This document shows, piece by piece, positions 1 to 5,068 of a DNA stretch of 5,068 nucleotides. Made by a program: the position numbers and the translations under genes. The DNA lies in NCBI GenBank assembly GCA_031255035.1, contig JAIRTI010000010.1, forward strand, positions 1-5,068, in the 5' to 3' direction. The notes under the pieces are model-generated. The model was not told where the DNA came from. It did no database searches and saw only the letters and a program-made list of their open reading frames with translations. The stretch is from Desulfovibrio sp. GTDB taxonomy: Bacteria; Desulfobacterota; Desulfovibrionia; Desulfovibrionales; Desulfovibrionaceae. Within the stretch, counting starts at the first letter, position 1. Each line of letters begins with the position of its first letter.

Positions 1-1118
1 CGGGCGTCGCGGCCCGGCTCATGGCCGCGGGCGCGGTGCTCAAAACCGCCTTTTGCGGCCCCTGTTTCGGGGCCGGGGACGTGCCGGCGGACATGGCTTT
101 TTCCATCCGCCACACCACCCGAAACTTTCCCAACAGGGAAGGGTCAAAGCCCGTTGACGGACAAATGTCTTACGTGGCCCTTATGGACGCCCGTTCCATC
201 GCGGCCACGGCCCTGCATGGCGGACGCCTGACAGCGGCCGACGACCTGCCGGAACCCCCGGCTGAAACGGACGTGCCCTACACCTACGATCGCGGCGTGT
301 ACGCAACCAGGGTGTACCGGGGATTCGGCAAGGCCGTGCCCGAGACGCCGCTTCTCTTCGGCCCCAACATCGCCGACTGGCCCGAAATGCCGGCCCTGCC
401 GGAAAACCTGCTGCTGGTCGCCGCCGCCGCCATCTATGATCCGGTGACGACCACGGACGAGCTTATCCCCTCGGGCGAAACCTCGTCCTACCGCTCAAAC
501 CCGTTGAAACTGGCCGAATTCGCCCTGTCCCGCAAGGACCCGGCCTATGTCGGCAGGGCGAAAAACGCTCTGGCCCTGGAAGAGGCCCGCCGGACGGCCC
601 TCGGCCGTGCCCCGACCCCCCGGTCGGCGGCGGCAGCGTGCGCGCCAGCTTTCAGTGCCGCTGGCGCGGCAACGGCCGAAGAGGCGAACGCGCTGCTCGG
701 GGCTTGCGGCTTTGAAGGCCAGGAGGCGCGAACCGGGATTGGCTCTTTTGTCTTCGCGCTCAGGCCCGGCGACGGCTCGGCGCGCGAACAGGCGGCTTCC
801 TGCCAGAAAGTGCTTGGCGGCTGGGCCAACATCGCGGCCGAGTACGCGACCAAACGCTATCGCGGCAACCTTGTGAACTGGGGCATGCTGCCCTTCATTC
901 TGCAAGACGCCGCCGGTTTCGGTCTGGCGCCGGGCGACAGGCTGGCGCTGCCCGCCATCCGGCAGGCCCTCATGTCCGGCCTGGAGACCCTGCCGGCGAC
1001 GCTGATCAGAGAGGGCGAGCGCATCCCGCTCACCCTCGGCCTGCCGGGCATGACCCGCGACGAGCGCGATATCGTCCTCGCCGGCTGCCTGATGAACTAT
1101 TACGCCCAGCAGCCGTAA
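1..1118 (+). CDS. Aconitase-superfamily hydratase (YbhJ-like), C-terminal part; 5' end outside window
   Basis: The reading frame is open to the left edge: codons from position 3 read GVAARL before the Met at 21, so that Met is internal and the gene is truncated by the window. Residues below count from that Met. CGPC (C12, C15) matches the second and third cysteine ligands of the aconitase [4Fe-4S] cluster; the first lies outside the window. TTRNFPNREGSKP (32-44) corresponds to the NRNF substrate-arginine region of domain 3. TTTDELIPSGETSSYRSNP (143-161) opens the swivel domain and should supply the arginine equivalent to Arg580 of pig aconitase. GDGSAREQ (250-257) is the counterpart of the active-site GEGSSREH: the catalytic-base serine and the arginine remain, but the second serine is alanine. 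The end (DERDIVLAGCLMNYY) is typical of the family. A dehydration/hydration of a hydroxy-acid in the cytoplasm is expected. The closest family I recall is E. coli YbhJ, whose substrate is unknown, so true aconitase or isopropylmalate isomerase activity is not assigned. The glycosyltransferase gene follows after 38 bases. Confidence 0.85.
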   Translation, partial: GVAARLMAAGAVLKTAFCGPCFGAGDVPADMAFSIRHTTRNFPNREGSKPVDGQMSYVALMDARSIAATALHGGRLTAADDLPEPPAETDVPYTYDRGVYATRVYRGFGKAVPETPLLFGPNIADWPEMPALPENLLLVAAAAIYDPVTTTDELIPSGETSSYRSNPLKLAEFALSRKDPAYVGRAKNALALEEARRTALGRAPTPRSAAAACAPAFSAAGAATAEEANALLGACGFEGQEARTGIGSFVFALRPGDGSAREQAASCQKVLGGWANIAAEYATKRYRGNLVNWGMLPFILQDAAGFGLAPGDRLALPAIRQALMSGLETLPATLIREGERIPLTLGLPGMTRDERDIVLAGCLMNYYAQQP

Positions 1119-1142
1119 GACGAAGCTCCGGATCGCTTCTTC
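1119..1142 (+). other. Weak stem-loop between hydratase stop and glycosyltransferase start
   Basis: Directly after the hydratase TAA, GACGAAGC (1119-1126) can pair with GCTTCTTC (1135-1142) around an 8-base loop, with one C-U mismatch. No T-tract follows, so it does not look like an intrinsic terminator. It ends immediately before the AGG (1143-1145) that probably serves as the ribosome-binding site of the next gene. It could affect translation of that gene or protect the hydratase mRNA end. A stem this short can also arise by chance. Confidence 0.3.
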
Positions 1143-1156
1143 AGGCATGGTTGCGT

Positions 1157-2344
1157 ATGCGAATCCTCTATTGCCAGAAAATGATTTTTCCCAACCAGTC
1201 GGCCCATGCCCTGCATACGGGCATGACTGCGGCCAATTTTGCCGAGGCCGGCTGCGAAACACATTACTATCCGGGAACGCCGCTTGTCGGCGGCAAGGCC
1301 GTCATGGACGGCTTTTACTCCCGGCTGGGCTTTGCCTGCCAGCCCGCCCCGTTGCGGCTGGATACCATCCCCTGCCGGCAAAAAGGCTTGTACGGCGCGG
1401 CCTTTCGGGCCAGACTCTGGCTCGCCATGCAATCGGGCCCGGCCCTGTGTTTTGCCTCAAGCGTCAAAGAGGCCGTCATGGCCCTTGAACTTCGCGCTTT
1501 TTCCCGTGGCAAACACGATCTCCGCGTCGTCTTCGAGGCCCACCACCTCATTTCCCGCCTCAAAGACGGGCGCGAGGCCGAGCGGCTGCACGCCCTTGAA
1601 CGGCGCGCCTTTACCGAAGCCGACATGGTGGTCTTCAACTGCCGGGCCCTGCGCGATGACGCCGGAGGCTATCTGCCGGAACCGGCGACAAGCGCCGTTT
1701 CTCCCCTGGGTTATAATGAAAAAGTCATCCGGGCCGTCCGCGATCCGGCACGGTCCGAGCCTTCCGAGGAGCGGGGCGGCGTCAGGCTCGCCTATGTCGG
1801 GTCCATACAGCCGGGCAAGGGCGTGGAAAACCTGGTCCGGGCACTTGCCCGACTGCCGGAAGACTATTCCCTGACCATTGTCGGCGGCTGGCCGCAAAGC
1901 CGGGTTGAGGCGATCGCCCGCCTTGCCGCCGAATGTTCCACGGCTTCACGCCTGACCTTTACCGGCGTGGTGGAGCAGCAAAAGGTGGGCGATTTTCTCG
2001 CTGATTGCGACATCTATGTCATACCGCTCGGCACGGAACGGGATTTTTACGCTCCGATCAAGATGTTCGAGGCGCTGGGCTTTGGCGTGCCCGTGGTGGC
2101 GACGCCCATGGCCTCGCTGCGCCAGACCCTGACGGATGGCGAAAACGCCTTGTTCGCCACCGGCCCGGACCCGGCAAGCCTGGCCTCGGCGCTGCTGCGC
2201 CTCGGAAACAATCCCCTTTTGCGAAAGCGCATGCGCCTCAATAACCTGGAGGCCGCGAAACAGCTCACCGCCGGCCAAAGGGCCAGGGATCTGCTGGCCC
2301 TGTTCGCCAAGGAATTGTGGAGAGATAGAGAAACACTAATTTAA
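1157..2344 (+). CDS. Glycosyltransferase family 4 (GT-B fold)
   Basis: The protein is about 395 residues, the normal size for a GT-B glycosyltransferase. The start could be ATG at 1157 (MRILYCQK) or the in-frame TTG at 1151, two codons earlier. An AGG at 1143-1145 is 5 bases from the TTG and 11 from the ATG. I prefer ATG because the short MRILYC start is typical of the family. The N-terminal Rossmann half holds SAHALHTGMTAANFAEAG (about 15-32), the acceptor-side helix after the first strand. The donor-binding half begins near residue 209 with VRLAYVGSIQPGKGVENLV, then SLTIVGG and LTFTGVV. The C-terminal signature is APIKMFEALGFGVPVVATP, with the Glu that normally contacts the donor sugar-nucleotide ribose. 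The first Glu of the usual EX7E motif is not present. There is no signal peptide or membrane span, so it acts in the cytoplasm or at the inner membrane face. It presumably transfers a sugar to a lipid, glycan or protein; donor and acceptor cannot be told from the sequence. No other polysaccharide gene is in view. Its TAA stop lies inside the left tip of the 2341-2472 inverted repeat. Confidence 0.88.
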   Translation: MRILYCQKMIFPNQSAHALHTGMTAANFAEAGCETHYYPGTPLVGGKAVMDGFYSRLGFACQPAPLRLDTIPCRQKGLYGAAFRARLWLAMQSGPALCFASSVKEAVMALELRAFSRGKHDLRVVFEAHHLISRLKDGREAERLHALERRAFTEADMVVFNCRALRDDAGGYLPEPATSAVSPLGYNEKVIRAVRDPARSEPSEERGGVRLAYVGSIQPGKGVENLVRALARLPEDYSLTIVGGWPQSRVEAIARLAAECSTASRLTFTGVVEQQKVGDFLADCDIYVIPLGTERDFYAPIKMFEALGFGVPVVATPMASLRQTLTDGENALFATGPDPASLASALLRLGNNPLLRKRMRLNNLEAAKQLTAGQRARDLLALFAKELWRDRETLI

Positions 2345-2472
2345 GGAAGCGCTGAGTTTTCGTTTTGGCTTGGCGCACGGCTTTTTTGAATGGGGGGTGG
2401 GACTCTTCGGTCCTGCCCCCCTTCAAAAAAGCCGCAGCAACGACGCCAAAACGAAAATCGGCGCTTCCTTAA
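2341..2472. repeat. 132-base near-perfect inverted repeat (large hairpin) at convergent gene ends
   Basis: Two 63-base arms (2341-2403 and 2410-2472) flank a 6-base TCTTCG loop. The outer 12 bases (TTAAGGAAGCGC) are perfectly repeated inverted. After these come a 13-base match (2357-2369 with 2445-2457), an 8-by-10 internal loop, and another 13-base match containing GGCTTTTTTGAA. A G6/C6 stem and GGAC/GTCC close the structure. I count about 50 Watson-Crick pairs, two single-base bulges (2356, 2391) and three substitutions. The plus-strand gene's TAA (2342-2344) and the minus-strand gene's TAA (2469-2471) both lie in the tips. On both strands the T6 run is in the 5' arm and the A6 run in the 3' arm, the reverse of a canonical bidirectional intrinsic terminator. 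It may be an mRNA 3'-end hairpin, a Rho-type or non-canonical transcription barrier, or a MITE/REP-like element with TTAA at each end. Because TTAA is self-complementary, a target-site duplication cannot be told from the repeat itself. Confidence 0.9.
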
Positions 2473-3788
2473 AAACTGACTCCCAGCAAAGCCAGCGCCA
2501 GGGCCAGCAAAGCGCCGCCGGCCATGAGGACCGCCGTGGGAACAAGCAAGGCGCGCCAGGCGCCGGCCAGGGGCGTGGTGAAAAATTCGCAGGTCACCAC
2601 CAGGCAGACGTGCACCGGCGACAAGAGCTGCCCGCCGTTGCCGGTCACCAGGGTCAGCACCGCCAGCGGCGCGAGATAGGCCTGCATGGCGGAATGGTCG
2701 ATCAGGCCCAGAATGATGGGCAGGGCCACGCCCACCAGCCCGACGAGAATGCCCGTCAGCAGGCCGCTGATGAAGGGTATGAGAAAGCAGGCCGGCAAAA
2801 CCATGAACGGGCCGGCGCCCAGATCGCCAAGTTCGCGCACCAGTCCGCCCAGGGCGATCACTTCCTTGAAAAGGTACACGGCCGCGAGCAGCAGCAGAAT
2901 CCGGCCCACATTGCGCGAGAAGGTCAGGCGCAACAGCGGCGTCTTCATCTCCGCCCTGCCCTGATAATACGCCACGCCTATGGCCAGAGCCAGAGACAGG
3001 CTGAATGCTATCTGCCCCGGCAGTTCCGGAAAAAAACGGTCGAAGAGGAAACCGAAAACTCCCGCTCCGATCAGGGTCACGCCAATAGGCAGGGCGTGCA
3101 GAAGCGCCGCGCCGAGGCTTTCGCCCGGGCCGTCCTCTCCGGCGGAATCGCGCCCGGCCCCCTGCCTGAGCAAAGGCGATCGGGCCAGGTCGCGCATGAA
3201 AAAAAACCAGCCCGTGGCAAAGGCGATGAGCACCAGGGGAAAGGTAAAGCGCCACAGGGACGTGATCGGGATGTCCAGCAGCGTGCAGGTCAGGGCGTAG
3301 CCCGGATAGAGCGGCCAGGCGAGTTCCCATATATGTCTGAACCAGTAGTTGATGAGGGTTTTTTTCTCGTTGCTGACGCCCATGTCCCTGGCTGCGGCCT
3401 TGATCATCGGGCAGGAGAAAAGCGCCCCGCCGGGCATGGGCAGAAGCCCGACCAGGGCCGGGAACAGGACGAGGCGGATGCGCGGGCTTTTAATATAGCG
3501 CTCAAGCCCCCGCACCAGCTTGCGGTTCTGGCCGGCCGCGTCCTGCACGCTGGACAGGAAGATGATCAGCCAGATCATCAGGCACAGGACAACAAAGCTT
3601 TGGTCCGTCAGCACGCCCCAGACGATGCCCGGCCAGGACGCGGGCATGATGCCGGTCATGAGGGCCATAACCAGACAGGCGGCGAGAATGGTCAGCCATA
3701 GCGCCACGCGCATCCGGATCATGAGCACCAGCAGGCCGAAGATTACGAGGAGCTTGCCTGAAGCGAGGACTGGCCCGGAGATTTCCAT
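2469..3788 (-). CDS. DUF401-family integral membrane protein, probable permease
   Basis: This 439-residue protein is strongly hydrophobic, with roughly 10-12 predicted membrane segments. By eye they lie near 11-47, 64-80, 104-120, 155-198, 230-276, 295-312, 326-361, 370-387 and 415-436. The diagnostic stretches match the DUF401 (PF04165 / TIGR00529-type) family as I recall it. They are LLPMPGGALFSCP (115-127), NYWFRHIWELAWPLYPG (147-163), ISGLLTGILVGLVGVALPI (340-358) and LLSPVHVCLVVTCEFF (388-403). Charged or polar residues in membrane-proximal motifs (R151, H152, E155, H393, E401) are candidates for substrate or ion coupling. The family resembles GntP/dicarboxylate-type secondary transporters, but I know of no established substrate. 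The ATG at 3788 has a weak GAG seven bases upstream, and no earlier in-frame start is evident in the short gap. It lies 90 bases downstream of the YcaO-TPR gene on the same strand, so co-transcription is plausible. Its TAA is in the right tip of the inverted repeat. Family call firm; transport role inferred. Confidence 0.8.
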   Translation of the reverse strand: MEISGPVLASGKLLVIFGLLVLMIRMRVALWLTILAACLVMALMTGIMPASWPGIVWGVLTDQSFVVLCLMIWLIIFLSSVQDAAGQNRKLVRGLERYIKSPRIRLVLFPALVGLLPMPGGALFSCPMIKAAARDMGVSNEKKTLINYWFRHIWELAWPLYPGYALTCTLLDIPITSLWRFTFPLVLIAFATGWFFFMRDLARSPLLRQGAGRDSAGEDGPGESLGAALLHALPIGVTLIGAGVFGFLFDRFFPELPGQIAFSLSLALAIGVAYYQGRAEMKTPLLRLTFSRNVGRILLLLAAVYLFKEVIALGGLVRELGDLGAGPFMVLPACFLIPFISGLLTGILVGLVGVALPIILGLIDHSAMQAYLAPLAVLTLVTGNGGQLLSPVHVCLVVTCEFFTTPLAGAWRALLVPTAVLMAGGALLALALALLGVSF

Positions 3789-3878
3789 GATATGGCTCGT
3801 ATTGCGATTGAGCGGATAGGGCGACCAGGGGAGACCGGAGTCGACTGTGGCTGACCGGGGGCGGAGAGGATCGGCGGC

Positions 3879-5068
3879 TCAGGCCGCGCCGAGTTCCTTA
3901 AGGTGCCTGCGCGCGGCCTCAAGGCCGGGATCAAGGCGCAGGGCCGCCGCCAGAAAGTGGCGCGCCGCTTCGTTGTTGCCCATAAACTTGTGACACAGGC
4001 CCAGGTTTTGGATATCTATGGCCGACCCTTTGTCAAGACGGCCGATGATGTAGGAAAACTGTTCGGCCGCCTCGGCATGGCGTCCCAGCTTGAACAGGCA
4101 GACCCCCAGATGGTTGCGGAAACCCTTCATGTCCGGGCAGAGCCGGGCGGCCCGTTCAAGAGCGGGCCGGGCCTGTTGCCAGCCGCCGTCAAGACTCAAG
4201 GCGTAGCCGTGATAAAAGGCGGCCATGGCCTTGGCTTCATCGTCCGGCTGCGCGCCTTCCGATTCCTCGAACAAACGGGCCGCCTGCCGCGTATCTCCGG
4301 CGTGCAGGGCGGCCATGCCCCTGAAAAACGGAATGAAGTGCGCGCCGGGGCACAGTTCCGCCAGAATCTCAAGCGAGCGCGACGGGGCGCGGCCCTTGCT
4401 CTCTTCACCGAGCATCCGGCCCACGAACAGTCCCAGGCTGGCGTTTTTATCGCGCTCGCGAAAGGCGAGTCCGGGGGCGAAACTATAGTGCGTGGGCACC
4501 CCGGTAGCCGGATTGGTCGTGGAAACGACATGCAGGGGGAAGCCCAGAGCGTCGAGACCCCTTGCCAGGGCCTGGAGTTCGTCCAGCATGTCGTCGGCCT
4601 CGACCGAAGGGAGTGAGCCCAGGGGCGCAAGCGGCCCGCGCCGCAGCCAGTCGGTCTGGGCGAGATTGTCATACTTGGGCAGGCCAGACGCCTCGTAACA
4701 GGCCGAGTTGTTGAAATCCCCGGCCAACTGGGCCACCTCTGTCAGGGCGCGGATGGCGGCCTTGGCCGGGCCGGAGGCCGTGCCGGCGGTGAAAACGATT
4801 TCGGAGCGTTCGGGGAAATTCTCCGGGTCGTAGGCCAGCGCGGCCACTGTGGGCACGGGCATGCCCAGGGAAAAGTCCTTGAGCAGCACCTCTATGCCGT
4901 TGCTCCGAAAGCGCCGCGCAAGGTCCTCCAGCACCGGATCGCCAAGGGTGCCGGGCGAAAGATCAATGGTCGGCAACTCCGGCATGTCGCGATCCGCCAG
5001 ACAGCAGACATGGCGTTCCACCAGTTCGCACGCCCCTTGCAACATGGATTCGACATCCGTGTTCCCTG
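3879..5068 (-). CDS. YcaO-domain protein with C-terminal TPR repeats; N-terminus outside window
   Basis: The frame stays open past the Met at 5045 to the right edge (GNTDVES before that Met), so the gene is truncated at its 5' end. Residues below count from the Met at 5045. GACELVERHV (4-13) carries the ExxER motif of YcaO proteins, and FTAGTASGPAKAAIRALTEVAQ (85-106) is the second conserved block, with E103 and Q106. In characterised members these regions bind Mg-ATP. YcaO enzymes use ATP to phosphorylate a peptide amide oxygen during azoline or thioamide formation, and some have other roles, such as E. coli YcaO in RimO-linked ribosomal S12 methylthiolation. The remaining YcaO fold reaches about residue 215. 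From about 236 there are four helix-pair repeats of TPR type (about 236-268, 273-305, 307-338, 341-374), with consensus-like spacing and Ala/Gly/Leu positions (for example GVCLFKLGRHAEAAEQF). The C-terminus lacks the proline-rich PxPxP ending of azoline-forming cyclodehydratases. The TPR tail probably recruits a partner or substrate protein. The DUF401 permease gene follows 90 bases downstream; that gap shows no clear terminator. The substrate is unknown. Confidence 0.88.
   Translation of the reverse strand, partial: GNTDVESMLQGACELVERHVCCLADRDMPELPTIDLSPGTLGDPVLEDLARRFRSNGIEVLLKDFSLGMPVPTVAALAYDPENFPERSEIVFTAGTASGPAKAAIRALTEVAQLAGDFNNSACYEASGLPKYDNLAQTDWLRRGPLAPLGSLPSVEADDMLDELQALARGLDALGFPLHVVSTTNPATGVPTHYSFAPGLAFRERDKNASLGLFVGRMLGEESKGRAPSRSLEILAELCPGAHFIPFFRGMAALHAGDTRQAARLFEESEGAQPDDEAKAMAAFYHGYALSLDGGWQQARPALERAARLCPDMKGFRNHLGVCLFKLGRHAEAAEQFSYIIGRLDKGSAIDIQNLGLCHKFMGNNEAARHFLAAALRLDPGLEAARRHLKELGAA

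Noticed and set aside
495..1262. 255-codon minus-strand open frame across the hydratase end and glycosyltransferase start
   Set aside because: It overlaps two well-supported plus-strand genes, has Arg/Gly/Gln-rich low-information composition and matches no family I recognise.
2341..2472. Inverted repeat as a standard bidirectional Rho-independent terminator
   Set aside because: The A6 and T6 runs are in the wrong order: T6 precedes and A6 follows the central stem on either strand. Neither end is followed by a U-tract in the RNA, so the canonical model does not fit, although some termination or blocking role is still possible.
2341..3330. 329-codon minus-strand open frame overlapping the DUF401 gene in another frame
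   Set aside because: It is rich in Arg, Gly, Ser and Pro, with no domain and no transmembrane pattern. It is an out-of-frame shadow of the real gene.
2370..3701. Long open frame (443 codons) on the plus strand covering most of the DUF401 gene
   Set aside because: Its translation is dominated by Gln, Arg, Gly, His and Ala with no hydrophobic core or recognisable domain, as expected antisense to a GC-rich membrane-protein gene. It also starts inside the inverted repeat. The minus-strand frame has clear family motifs.
3789..3878. Possible promoter or terminator in the 90-base gap between the YcaO-TPR and DUF401 genes
   Set aside because: I found no convincing -35/-10 pair, no stem followed by a T-run, and only short GC-rich self-complementary patches such as GTCGAC. 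Nothing can be supported.
3903..4616. 237-codon plus-strand open frame antisense to the YcaO-TPR gene
   Set aside because: No domain is evident, and the opposite strand encodes clear YcaO and TPR motifs. GC-rich antisense frames of this length are common.

Overview
The window is a GC-rich stretch of bacterial chromosome with four protein genes in two convergent pairs. It has no rRNA, tRNA, CRISPR array, transposase or phage gene that I can see. The gene content best fits a deltaproteobacterial sulfate reducer of the Desulfovibrio type: a YbhJ-like aconitase-family hydratase, a DUF401 permease, and a YcaO protein with a TPR tail. That taxonomic call is inference from family recollection, not from a marker gene.

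Left half, plus strand. The window opens inside an aconitase-superfamily hydratase. Its C-terminal half is present, including two of the Fe-S ligand cysteines and the swivel domain, and it ends at 1118. After 38 bases, which hold a weak hairpin and a ribosome-binding site, a GT4-type glycosyltransferase runs to 2344. The spacing suggests co-transcription, although no metabolic link between the two is obvious.

Middle. The two convergent gene pairs meet at a 132-base near-perfect inverted repeat (2341-2472). It has two 63-base arms and a 6-base loop. Its tips carry the TAA stop codons of both flanking genes, so it forms the whole intergenic region. Its T-tracts lie in the 5' arm on either strand, so it is not a canonical intrinsic terminator. 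All three simple arm substitutions are G-U wobbles in plus-strand RNA. It could be a convergent-end RNA hairpin or a small non-autonomous palindromic element.

Right half, minus strand. Reading from the right edge leftwards, the first gene is a YcaO-domain protein whose N-terminus lies outside the window. It keeps the ATP-binding ExxER and RALTEVAQ motifs but ends in about four TPR-like repeats. Ninety bases later comes a DUF401-family integral membrane protein of 439 residues, probably a permease. If the pair is one transcript, a YcaO enzyme (ATP-dependent amide-backbone activation) is coupled to a transporter of unknown substrate. This is the most functionally open part of the window.
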